This document shows positions 18,396-26,436 of a stretch of 64,000 nt of DNA, piece by piece. A program made the position numbers and the translations under genes. Each line of letters opens with the position of its first letter. The first letter of the stretch is position 1. The DNA comes from Rhizobium croatiense (GTDB taxonomy: Bacteria; Pseudomonadota; Alphaproteobacteria; Rhizobiales; Rhizobiaceae): NCBI RefSeq assembly GCF_019793465.1, contig NZ_JAILYJ010000001.1, positions 372,001 to 436,000 of the forward strand, written 5' to 3'. The notes beneath the pieces are model-generated. The model ran no database searches and was not told the origin of the DNA. It was given only the letters and a program-made list of their open reading frames with translations.

Positions 18396-19381
18396 TGGGA
18401 AATGTCTTTGCAAACGGATTGGAGATTTCGGGCAAGGACACCGATGGGAAGACCATCGCCGCATTCCCTGACACCTGCTTCACTCCGCCTCAGACGCCCG
18501 CGACGCCACCAGGCGTCCCAGTTCCCTATCCGAGCTTTGGCACGTCGAGCGACACCGACAAGGGGACTAGCACCGTCAAGATCGGAGGCAAGACGGTCAA
18601 CATCAAGAACAAATCATATCTGTCGAAGACAACCGGTACAGAAGCCGGTTGCGCACCAAAGAAAAACCTCATTACCTCGAAGAATACCGGCAAGGAGTAT
18701 TTCCACTCCTGGTCGAATGACGTGAAATTCGATGGCGAGCCGGTCATCCGCTTCAGCGACATGGCGACCAATGACCACGCATCGCCTCAGGCCGGTACGC
18801 CGCCTTGGGTTCATGTGCTCTCAGCAAATGTCGGAGGAATAACGTGCGGCACACTCCTGCAGAAGATGAACCTACGGCTGCATCCGCACAACAAGAAGAA
18901 TTGTCCGCAGGGATATCAGTCGGAACACTACGTCGGAAATGAATACTTTCAGCCCGATCGAGCTCATAATACCTCGTACGATCAGTGGAAGGACTACAGT
19001 GTGAACAAGGCCCCGTGTGTCTGCATCCGTTCGATGAAGCACAAGAAGGGCGGCGGTTTCCAGGAAACCGGCAAAGGAAGCCGCAAGGACACTCCCCATG
19101 ACACGAAGACGAAGGCGGTCAACGACTACAACGCAAAACTGGAGGCACAGACTGGCAGGTCGCCCAAGCTACGAGGGGCTGTCGCCAAGGGAACGAAGTC
19201 GATCTCCGAACAACACAAGGAGTGCAAGAATTCGAGCCCTGCCACGCAAGAGAAGGTCGCGAAATGCCTGACTATGATATTTATGGCCTATATTCAGAGC
19301 GTCGTCGGTCCTCCGCCTCCCAAGAAATCGATGGAGGAGCTTAATGAGATGCGGACGATGCGTCACAGGACAGTGGCATGA
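18395..19381 (+). CDS. DUF4150 PAAR-like T6SS effector with C-terminal nuclease-like toxin domain
   Basis: DUF4150 domains cap VgrG like PAAR proteins and carry C-terminal toxins. The ATG at 18395 shares one base with the previous stop and gives 328 residues. Residues 1-130 are DUF4150: MGNVFANGLEISGKD, FPDTCFTPPQTP, GVPVPYPS and FHSWSNDVKFDGEPV. The C-terminal part (about 150-328) is Cys/His/Lys-rich, with QGYQSEHYVGN (E177, H178), then N204-KAPCVC and a later PHDT (H235). The layout recalls HNH/GHH-type toxins, in which an (E/H)H pair is followed by an Asn and a His, but the match is loose. Base composition is visibly more AT-rich than in tss genes, suggesting transfer. The next gene is the likely immunity protein. 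Confidence 0.78.
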   Translation: MGNVFANGLEISGKDTDGKTIAAFPDTCFTPPQTPATPPGVPVPYPSFGTSSDTDKGTSTVKIGGKTVNIKNKSYLSKTTGTEAGCAPKKNLITSKNTGKEYFHSWSNDVKFDGEPVIRFSDMATNDHASPQAGTPPWVHVLSANVGGITCGTLLQKMNLRLHPHNKKNCPQGYQSEHYVGNEYFQPDRAHNTSYDQWKDYSVNKAPCVCIRSMKHKKGGGFQETGKGSRKDTPHDTKTKAVNDYNAKLEAQTGRSPKLRGAVAKGTKSISEQHKECKNSSPATQEKVAKCLTMIFMAYIQSVVGPPPPKKSMEELNEMRTMRHRTVA

Positions 19382-20307
19382 CCGGGCGCAAGACAATAGA
19401 TGGGGTGCCCTCAGAGGACGTCTATCTGGAGGTAATGCGTGGCTTTCATCTTGGCGGCACGATTTTTGGCGTGTCGATTGAACTGAGCGATGAATATAGA
19501 GAACGTGGGCGTTCCTATCTGCTGTTGGTGGAGTTTACCGGGCGGAGCGCCCGGTTTCACGTGCTGTTGCAGCTAGAAAACCAGATGTTGGCGCACATCA
19601 GCAGTTCGCAGGATGATCATGTGTTTCTTGAGGTCGGCGGCCTGACCCATTTCCTGCGCGGCGGTTCGCACAGCACCGCAAGGGCCCCGGAACCCTTCTT
19701 TCACAAGATGTTCCGTCTGCCTGATGGGGCGCTCTTCATTTACGGCGAGGACGGCTGCGTGTGTCGTTTTGATGGCATTTCGTGGCAGCCGATCCAATCC
19801 GTGGTATCCTCATTCCTGAGAGCGATGCATGGGCCGTCGGCCGAGCTCCTTCACGTGGCCGGTAACAACGGTACCCTCCTCCATCTACAGGGGGACCGTT
19901 GGCGGCAGGTCCCGCTCAATTTCAACCGCTCAATCGAAGCGATCCATGTGTCCCCCAACGGGGCGATCAGCATCGGTTGCGAAGACGGCATCTGCTTTGA
20001 GTACCGGGACAATCTGTTGAAGGAGATTAAGGCGCCCGACAGTGATTTCATGTCGATATGTGACTTCAAGGGCGCGCGGTTTTGGGGTGACAATCACTTC
20101 GGGATTTTTGTCGAAGACAATTACGTCCTGAAAGAGTTCAGGGCTTTGGACTTTGCCTATGCGATGCAGCCGTCGCCCGATTTGCTCGTCGTCACCGGGT
20201 GGAAAGAGATCTTCGTGTTTGACGGAAATTCCTGGTCGGGGTTCGAATTTGGCTACGATGGACAGCTGTACATTCAGGTCATCGATATGAGCAGGCGTTA
20301 TCTCTGA
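19378..20307 (+). CDS. Repeat-rich putative immunity protein (beta-propeller-like)
   Basis: I do not recognise a named family. The 309-residue protein has no signal peptide or membrane helix. It contains repeating blocks of about 40 residues with aromatic-Gly-Asp/Asn turns (FIYGEDGCVCRFDGISWQPI, HVAGNNGTLLHLQGDRWRQV, SIGCEDGICFEYRDN, VVTGWKEIFVFDGNSWSGF), which suggests a beta-propeller. It starts within the last 4 bp of the DUF4150 toxin gene and is AT-richer than the tss genes. Position directly after a putative effector is the usual place for a cognate immunity gene. Function is inferred from position only. Confidence 0.6.
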   Translation: MTGRKTIDGVPSEDVYLEVMRGFHLGGTIFGVSIELSDEYRERGRSYLLLVEFTGRSARFHVLLQLENQMLAHISSSQDDHVFLEVGGLTHFLRGGSHSTARAPEPFFHKMFRLPDGALFIYGEDGCVCRFDGISWQPIQSVVSSFLRAMHGPSAELLHVAGNNGTLLHLQGDRWRQVPLNFNRSIEAIHVSPNGAISIGCEDGICFEYRDNLLKEIKAPDSDFMSICDFKGARFWGDNHFGIFVEDNYVLKEFRALDFAYAMQPSPDLLVVTGWKEIFVFDGNSWSGFEFGYDGQLYIQVIDMSRRYL

Positions 20308-20648
20308 GCGCTTGCGCCGTTGGCGGTCAGATATTCCCTGACCTTGTCCGGGTCCAGTTCTTTCACAGGGATCAATCGTCTGGCGCTCAGCATCCGCACC
20401 ACAAACAGCTCGCCTGCCTCGGGAAATTCCGCATATCGTTCCTTGGCGATCTCCTGCCCTGCTTCCCCCGCCACTCGTAACCCGTCGAGATGGGCCTCAA
20501 GCCGCTCGACCAGGCGAGCGAGCCGCTCCTCATCCATGTCAGGATTTTCGTCCGGATGAAGCAGATGATAGTTATAGACGGTCCATAGAAACGCCGCCAT
20601 CTCGGCATGTTGGCGGACAATATCGCGAAGAACGGGCGCGGCTGGCAT
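20298..20648 (-). CDS. Short TIGR02270-like protein (N-terminal part only)
   Basis: The 116-residue product resembles the N-terminal segment of TIGR02270 proteins, which are HEAT-repeat proteins of roughly 400 residues found in T6SS loci: VLRDIVRQHAEMAAFLWTV and RLVERLEAHLDGLRVAGEAG match that opening closely. Here the frame stops after about 116 residues, so the HEAT-repeat region is missing. It could be a truncated remnant or a functional stand-alone domain. It is the last gene of the vgrG-DUF6484 unit, overlaps the DUF6484 stop codon by 1 bp and converges with the immunity candidate, overlapping it by 10 bp. Confidence 0.6.
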   Translation of the reverse strand: MPAAPVLRDIVRQHAEMAAFLWTVYNYHLLHPDENPDMDEERLARLVERLEAHLDGLRVAGEAGQEIAKERYAEFPEAGELFVVRMLSARRLIPVKELDPDKVREYLTANGASAQR

Positions 20649-21073
20649 TAGTTGAGGTTCACCGATCCACCACGGACGCGATTGGCCGCGCTAGCGTGGC
20701 TCGTCACATAGGTGCCGCGGATGGTGATGTGCCCGTCCTTTTCCATGATGATGGTCGCCTTGCCGCAACGGAGCTCGATCCGCTCCTCGGCGGTGATCTG
20801 CACGCGCTCGCCGTCACGGACGACCGTTGGCGTCGAAGACCTGCGGGCCGGATCGATGATACGGCCTACGATTAGCGGTCGCGACGCATCTCCGCCTTCG
20901 AAGAGCAGCGCAACTTCGGCCCCGACCATCGCGGAGGTAAGCTCGGCCAGGCTTCGCGCACGTACGGCAATTTCCTCAGGATTGCCGGGATAAACGACCA
21001 GGGGCACACCTGCATCGAAACCGAGCAGCAGCCCGATGACCACTCCCTCGATACGCTCCACTACATCGGACAT
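20648..21073 (-). CDS. DUF6484-type protein, VgrG-linked
   Basis: The ATG at 21073 is preceded by a strong GAGGAAGGA ribosome site five bases away, so it is preferred over the upstream TTG at 21088. The 141-residue protein has the DUF6484-like pattern: a beta-rich N-terminal half with GVVIGLLLGFDAGVPLVVYPGNP, then AEVALLFEGGDASRPLIVGRI, and a C-terminal half with IELRCGKATIIMEKDG that mirrors the end of VgrG. Such proteins often sit between vgrG and TIGR02270-like genes. A role as a small spike- or effector-loading component is inferred from that. Confidence 0.68.
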   Translation of the reverse strand: MSDVVERIEGVVIGLLLGFDAGVPLVVYPGNPEEIAVRARSLAELTSAMVGAEVALLFEGGDASRPLIVGRIIDPARRSSTPTVVRDGERVQITAEERIELRCGKATIIMEKDGHITIRGTYVTSHASAANRVRGGSVNLN

Positions 21074-21084
21074 ATGATCCTTCC

Positions 21085-23391
21085 TCAATTATGATTGATC
21101 TTGCTGCCCTTCCATGTGACCTCTCCCGAGGCCTTGCCGTTGAACTTGCCCGAGGCGTTGATCGAAATGTCCTTGCCTTCGATCGATATCGTGCCGTCCT
21201 TTTTCATCGCGATGCTTGCCGACCCGCACTTGATCACGACCGAGTCTCCAGCTTCGATCAGCAGGTCCTGTCCGATCTTGATCGCTCCATCCTCGCCCAC
21301 CTCGACGAGACTGCCCTTGGCGACTTTCACCGCCCTGCTGCCGCCAATTTCCGTCGCATCGTCGTCGCCGATCTTGGCGCTGCGCGCTTTGCCGATGCTG
21401 CTCGTCTGCCCGCCACCAATCGACACGCTCTGGTCCGAACCGACGTTCCAGCTGTCGGAGGCGCCGATGTCGTGGCTCTGGCCGGCACCGACGCTGACGG
21501 AACGGGACGCGCCGATCGTATTCGATTGCGTCGCGCCGACCGATCTGGTCTCTGTCGCGCCGACGCTATCGACGCGTGCGGCGCCAACCGTTACTGTCTG
21601 GACGATGGCGACGGCCTGGCTGTGATTGGCGCCGATCGTCTCTGTGGAGTTTGCGCCGATACTGATCGTCTCGTTGGAACCGACAGTAAGCGAGCGATTG
21701 GATCCCACCGTCTCGGTATCATTCGATCCGATATTGACGGTGCGGTCGACACCAACCTTGGTCGTCTTGTTGTTGCCGACATCCTCGTCGAGGTTCACGC
21801 CGACGGAGTGTTTGGCGTTGTTGTCGATGCGATCCGACTGATCGTGTTCGACGAGCTTGTTGCGATCGTGCTTGATCAAAAGGTTGTGGTCCTTCTGCGC
21901 CTGGAAATAGACTTCCTCCGATCCGGCTTTGTCTTCGAAACGCAATTCGTTCCAGCCACCGCCCCCCGGCGAGGAATTCGTCTTCAATCCGGATTGCGTG
22001 GCGTTTCCCGGCAACTCGTAGGGCGGCATTTCCTTGCCGTTATAGACCCTGCCGGTGATGATGGGTCGGTCAGGATCCCCTTCGAGAAAGTCGACGATCA
22101 CCTCCTGGCCGATCCGAGGAATCTGGATGAAGCCCCAGCCGGCACCGCTCCAGGTCTGCGACACGCGCACGAAACAGGAGCTGTTCTGATCCTTTTTGCC
22201 GAGGCGGTCCCAGTGGAACTGCACTTTCACGCGTGCATATTTGTCGGTGAAGATCTCCTCGCCCGCTGGACCGACCACGGTCGCGGTCTGTGGCCCGCGC
22301 ATGACCGGCCTTGTCGTGGTGCGCGGTGGCCGATAACTGATGGACGTCGGAGCGACCTGAAAAATTGCCCGGAAGGTTTCCTCCCCTGTATCGGCGGCAG
22401 GCCGGTAGCCGGGGTCGAACAGACGGTAGTCGGCGCGAAGCACGACATATTCCGCGTTCTGGTCCTTGCGCGGGAAATTCTCGAGTTTGAAGGTGCAGCC
22501 GGAGGCGAGACCCCGTACCGTGCCGGCGGCAGCAATCCGCTGATGTGCCGCCTGAATTTCCTCCCGCCGCACGACGGCAACCGCATCGCCGCGGCCGACC
22601 GTCAGATGCGCGCCCGGATGGCGATAATGCTCACCCTGCGCCTCTGCGTGAGAGAAAGGTTGCGCCGATTGCGCCATGAGGTCGGCGCCCGGCTTGGTGA
22701 AATCGTAGTCCGTGTGAGCGAAAATGCCGGGCTGGACGGAACTGGTCGAAACCCAGTCCGTCATATATTCCTCATCCCGACGCACGGGGTCGCCCTCGGC
22801 CCGGAACTTGACGCTCCCGTAGCCTGGCGCCGGCTTCAGCTTGTTCATTGCATCGGCAAGGACGAGGGTGTGTTCGCCCTCAGCATACTCGAAGAAATAC
22901 ATGATGCCTTCGTGCTCGAGCAGCCGCTGCACGAAGTCGAGGTCGGTTTCGTCATATTGCACGCAGTATTCCCTCGCTTCGTAGGAACCCTGCAACCGCT
23001 TTTCGAATTTTGCCGCCTTGTATTTCGAAAAGATCTTCTCGACGATTTCGACGACGCTCATATTCTGGAAGATCCGGCAATCGGTGCTGTTGCCGAGCAG
23101 CCAAAGCCAGGGCCGCACCTCCGCCTCGTAGTAGGCAAACCTCTCCGCGATGCGCGTCAGGCGAAAATCCGTGACGAGCCCGCTGAACCAGCGCTTCTTG
23201 TCTCCGCTTTCTCCTTCAACCGACAAGGGTTTTCCGAGCAGCTTCAATGCGTCGACATTTTCATCGGAACTGATGAAGCCGACAGTGAAGGCAAAACACC
23301 GGCTGACCTCATCGCGGCCGATGAAATGCGTGAAGGTCAGCGCTTCGGAACCGAGCGGCGTCTGGACGGTTGTCTTGCGATCATCAGCCAT
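21085..23391 (-). CDS. vgrG: VgrG (TssI), T6SS spike protein
   Basis: VgrG forms the trimeric spike that caps the Hcp tube. The 768-residue protein has the gp27-like region (about 1-400; TPLGSEALTFTHFIGRDEVS, EYCVQYDETDLDFVQRLLEHEG with the typical YFFE motif) and a gp5 OB-fold region (VGPAGEEIFTDKYARVKVQFHWDR, SCFVRVSQTWSGAGWGFIQIPRIGQEV). A long octapeptide-repeat needle follows (residues about 530-721), then a short unique tail ending GSKINHN with no evident effector domain. It starts a separate minus-strand unit with two small partner genes and faces the main operon. Confidence 0.97.
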   Translation of the reverse strand: MADDRKTTVQTPLGSEALTFTHFIGRDEVSRCFAFTVGFISSDENVDALKLLGKPLSVEGESGDKKRWFSGLVTDFRLTRIAERFAYYEAEVRPWLWLLGNSTDCRIFQNMSVVEIVEKIFSKYKAAKFEKRLQGSYEAREYCVQYDETDLDFVQRLLEHEGIMYFFEYAEGEHTLVLADAMNKLKPAPGYGSVKFRAEGDPVRRDEEYMTDWVSTSSVQPGIFAHTDYDFTKPGADLMAQSAQPFSHAEAQGEHYRHPGAHLTVGRGDAVAVVRREEIQAAHQRIAAAGTVRGLASGCTFKLENFPRKDQNAEYVVLRADYRLFDPGYRPAADTGEETFRAIFQVAPTSISYRPPRTTTRPVMRGPQTATVVGPAGEEIFTDKYARVKVQFHWDRLGKKDQNSSCFVRVSQTWSGAGWGFIQIPRIGQEVIVDFLEGDPDRPIITGRVYNGKEMPPYELPGNATQSGLKTNSSPGGGGWNELRFEDKAGSEEVYFQAQKDHNLLIKHDRNKLVEHDQSDRIDNNAKHSVGVNLDEDVGNNKTTKVGVDRTVNIGSNDTETVGSNRSLTVGSNETISIGANSTETIGANHSQAVAIVQTVTVGAARVDSVGATETRSVGATQSNTIGASRSVSVGAGQSHDIGASDSWNVGSDQSVSIGGGQTSSIGKARSAKIGDDDATEIGGSRAVKVAKGSLVEVGEDGAIKIGQDLLIEAGDSVVIKCGSASIAMKKDGTISIEGKDISINASGKFNGKASGEVTWKGSKINHN
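21229..21804 (-). repeat. 24 tandem octapeptide-encoding repeats in vgrG
   Basis: This segment encodes 24 consecutive eight-residue units (24 bp each) with the pattern [VI/A]-G-x-x-x-x-x-x, for example VGSNRSLT, IGASRSVS and VGAGQSHD, in unbroken register. It corresponds to the triple-stranded beta-helix needle of gp5/VgrG. The register is kept even where a unit lacks the Gly (VAIVQTVT, VAKGSLVE). Confidence 0.9.
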
Positions 23392-23577
23392 GCGGAGAAT
23401 GCCCCTGTCTCGTGACGCCGGCGATCCTGATAGAGAAGCCTAGCACAAAGGCCGGTCGCCTCGGAAGTGACATCAACAGTGCAACCATCCGATGCCTGTC
23501 GCGTGGCCGTCCGGTAGACCGCAACGCCTGAAAGGAGGGGATCTGTCTGACCTGCGCAATCGGGCGCTGCGAAAATG

Positions 23578-25854
23578 TCATACGCGGGCGATCGATCCCC
23601 CAAGCGCGCGATCAGTCCTGACAGAGAATGCTAGCTCTTCAATCGCCAGTGCCGCTTCACGCGCTCCATTAGCAAAAACGATGCGAGCTGCTCGCATATG
23701 ATACTGGGTGAGAAAATCGTCCGACAGGGCGAGTTCGATGGTCTCGTGCGCTCGCTCGACATCCACCGCTCTCAGACAGAGCCCCAAACCGGAGCTTTGC
23801 GCATAGGCGGCTCTGATGGCCTGCTCGTCCATCTCGGGCGCCTCATTAGGAACGAAGATTGCCGGGATGCCGCCATAAATAGATTCGTGGAAGCTGTTGT
23901 AGCCGGCAGTCGTGATCATCAGGTCGACGGCATTGAAATATCTGGCGATCGGATAGATCGCCTTTTGCACGGTGCCTCCAATATGATCCTCGCGCTTCGG
24001 GGCGAGGGGATTGACCGCATCGATGATCTGGACGCCATGCTTGAGCAGCCCGTCGATGATCGCCGGCCGCAGCCGGCTGACGTCGAAATTTCGTTCCGAG
24101 CCGAGCTGCACGACGGCGATAAGACCGGCAGGATCGACACCGAGAGCCGAGGCAGCTTCTGCCCGCGAGAGCCTGTCGTCATTGTCAACGAGGAGAATCG
24201 GAGAAACGCCGATCACGCCGGCGCGCAATTGCGCGGTGATGCCGTGATCTTCGTCCGCGGCGAACTCGCCCGGCTCGATCACCATGTCGAACCGATGCTG
24301 CATCGACGGATCGAGACCATGACGGGAAGCCCACATCCCGCGGCGGATCCAGACCCAGTTCAGATCGGGACGGGCGGCCAGCACTTTCAGCAGGCCGGGA
24401 AAGGGATGGTTGCTGTCGAAGACGACGCTGTTGATGGCAAACGCCTCCACGGCGGCCAGCAATTCCTGTGCGAAGACCTCATTCCAGCTGTCGTCCGTGA
24501 CGCCGATCTTCGGGGCGGACGGTATGTAGTCGACCGGGTGCCCACGTGCTTCGATAATCGAAGATCCGGCCGACATTGTCAGGAAAACGGGCTCCATGTC
24601 CGGCGACATGCGCTCGGCGATTGCCATCAATCGCGTGATGTGTCCAAGGCCTATGCCGTTTGTCGCGACAAACAGGACGCGCCGACGTCCCATCAGCGAC
24701 CGTTGCGGTCTTCCCGGCCTGGAACGGACCGTTGCGCGCCCGCTCGACGCGGAGAAAGCGTCAGCGTCAACGGCCTTGCCGACCGTGGCAAGCGCGGGAG
24801 GCGAGCTAAGCCCGAGTTCGTCATAGAGCGCACGCATTCTTTCCGGGTATCGGCTCGTCGAAAACTTCTTCTCGACCAATGCGCGCGCGGCTGCCGACTG
24901 TGCGCTGAAGGCCTCGGGAGAGGCGAGAAATCTCTCCAGAACGTTGGTTGTTTCTTCAGGCCGGCAATAAACCGCACCGTCTTCGAACAGGTCCCGAAAC
25001 GATGGGTCCAGGATGGTCACAAGCCCGCTCGCCATCGCTTCGGCAATGCCGATGCCAAACGCCTCAACCCATCGTCGGCTGTGAAAAAACACATAGAAAT
25101 CGAGCCTGTTCAGAAATTGAGACACCCCACTGCTCGAATAAGGCAAGATATTCCAGTTTGATCCAATCAAAGGCACGACTTGGTCCGGCACGCCGCCCAT
25201 GACCTTGACCTGGACATTGCCAAGGTCGGGATAGGCCGCGCGCGATTCAGCCTCGGTATCCGGCCATTTCAGGAGATCGCGACGTGAATGTCTGCCGATA
25301 ACCGCCCGTTCGCGCGGCGGCTGCGCGGTCCTGATCGGCCACTCGTCAAGGTCGATGAGGTTGAAAAGATCATGACGCAAGAGCTCGGGCCTGTCGGCGA
25401 TGATGTCTTCGAACTGATTGCGCACCTTAGGGCCGACCGGTGCGAAGATGACGGGCGCCCCGAACATTCTCTCCAGATTTCGTTTCACCACGTCGATATT
25501 ATATTGCGCATTGCCGGCTCCGTCGAAGGGCGGATGCTGGACCGAAAGGAGGACGACCTTCGATCTGAGGCGTAGCGGCCGTGTCGGCATGTGCGCGAAC
25601 GCCAGGGGATTATGCGCGAAAAGAATGTCGCACTCGACTGCCTCCTCGCCCGTCAGCCACGGCACTTCCTGACGCTCAAGAACGTCGAGAAGTCGTTCCT
25701 CGAACCGTCTGGAGCGGATGTCGGAAACGCCGAGAAATGGAAGCAGAGCCGTCGAGAGGCCAAATTGCTGGGCGGATTGGATCTCAACCCGCACCGCCGA
25801 TGAGGAGCCGCCATAAAATCGAGGATCGGCTGCATGGACAATATCAAAATGCAT
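23578..25854 (-). CDS. Two-domain glycosyltransferase (GT4-like plus MurG/UGT-like)
   Basis: The 758-residue protein has two glycosyltransferase-like halves. The N-terminal half (about 1-370) resembles GT4 enzymes: an opening MHFDIVHAADPRFYGGSSSA and the donor-site-like EAFGIGIAEAMASGLVTIL. The C-terminal half (about 390-758) starts RRVLFVATNGIGLGHITRLMAIAERM and ends with TTAGYNSFHESIYGGIPAIFVP, typical of GT-B UGT/MurG-like enzymes. No signal peptide or membrane helix is seen. Substrates cannot be deduced; an exported polysaccharide or glycolipid is a guess. The next minus-strand gene, vgrG, begins 186 bp downstream. Confidence 0.72.
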   Translation of the reverse strand: MHFDIVHAADPRFYGGSSSAVRVEIQSAQQFGLSTALLPFLGVSDIRSRRFEERLLDVLERQEVPWLTGEEAVECDILFAHNPLAFAHMPTRPLRLRSKVVLLSVQHPPFDGAGNAQYNIDVVKRNLERMFGAPVIFAPVGPKVRNQFEDIIADRPELLRHDLFNLIDLDEWPIRTAQPPRERAVIGRHSRRDLLKWPDTEAESRAAYPDLGNVQVKVMGGVPDQVVPLIGSNWNILPYSSSGVSQFLNRLDFYVFFHSRRWVEAFGIGIAEAMASGLVTILDPSFRDLFEDGAVYCRPEETTNVLERFLASPEAFSAQSAAARALVEKKFSTSRYPERMRALYDELGLSSPPALATVGKAVDADAFSASSGRATVRSRPGRPQRSLMGRRRVLFVATNGIGLGHITRLMAIAERMSPDMEPVFLTMSAGSSIIEARGHPVDYIPSAPKIGVTDDSWNEVFAQELLAAVEAFAINSVVFDSNHPFPGLLKVLAARPDLNWVWIRRGMWASRHGLDPSMQHRFDMVIEPGEFAADEDHGITAQLRAGVIGVSPILLVDNDDRLSRAEAASALGVDPAGLIAVVQLGSERNFDVSRLRPAIIDGLLKHGVQIIDAVNPLAPKREDHIGGTVQKAIYPIARYFNAVDLMITTAGYNSFHESIYGGIPAIFVPNEAPEMDEQAIRAAYAQSSGLGLCLRAVDVERAHETIELALSDDFLTQYHMRAARIVFANGAREAALAIEELAFSVRTDRALGGSIARV

Positions 25855-25919
25855 TCGAAAACCAGATTGGGTCTATCAATGCTAACAGAGTGAATTCCCA
25901 GTTGTCAGGCCCAGTTGCT

Positions 25920-26240
25920 TTAATAAGCGCTGCCGCTGCGGCCGAAAGATGAGCTACGTTCGGGACGGCCCAAATTCCTTACAGCAACGGGCCTTGGTTT
26001 GACCGAACGGGTGATTCTGGATGTCGCAACCGGGACATAGGAGCTGTTCGGATACGTGCTGATGAAATTGCGATAGGCTTGATCGGTGTTGCTTCGCCGT
26101 GCGTTGCGCCAGGCTACTTCTTCCGCGGCAGTCGGCGCACCTCGGTAACCGCTGATCATTGACGCCAGCGTCATATTGGAGCCATGAGAGGTGCATGAAG
26201 CAAGTATCAGCGTTCCGAGGATAGAGATTTTGCGAAGCAT
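25920..26240 (-). CDS. Small putative lipoprotein
   Basis: The 106-residue product has an N-terminal signal MLRKISILGTLILASC with a lipobox (LASC) near residue 16. A short helical segment includes EEVAWRNARRSNTDQAYRNFISTYPNS, resembling one TPR-like or caspase-associated repeat (the AYRNFISTYPNS pattern of outer-membrane assembly lipoproteins), and the tail is Ser/Arg-rich and probably disordered. Its function is unknown. A GGGGAGGG ribosome site lies about 7 bases before the ATG. Confidence 0.65.
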   Translation of the reverse strand: MLRKISILGTLILASCTSHGSNMTLASMISGYRGAPTAAEEVAWRNARRSNTDQAYRNFISTYPNSSYVPVATSRITRSVKPRPVAVRNLGRPERSSSFGRSGSAY

Positions 26241-26265
26241 ATATTGCCCTCCCCGCAGCTTATTT

Positions 26266-26295
26266 TAGTAAGCATTCACAAACTGCGAAAGTCAA
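26266..26295 (-). promoter_or_regulatory. Candidate sigma-70 promoter of the small lipoprotein gene
   Basis: On the minus strand TTGACT (26295-26290) is followed after 18 bp by TTACTA (26271-26266), about 25 bp before the lipoprotein ATG at 26240. The -10 match is weak. Confidence 0.35.
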
Positions 26296-26436
26296 GGCCA
26301 GCAAGGTGAAACTCATTATTTTCGATGGTCCGATGCAGCCTTGAAGGACTTCTCTGGCCTTTCAAGCAACGAATAGATGCACGTTTCAACCTTAAAGATT
26401 AATCGGCGGTTTGTCTTGAGTGTGCCCGCCTTTTCG

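Noticed and set aside
21091..23415. A 774-codon open frame on the plus strand opposite vgrG.
   Set aside because: It is a shadow of the repeat-rich vgrG gene; its product has no recognisable domain.
23698..25161. A 487-codon plus-strand frame opposite the glycosyltransferase.
   Set aside because: Shadow of the glycosyltransferase; composition is Arg/Asp-rich, as expected for antisense of GC-rich coding DNA.
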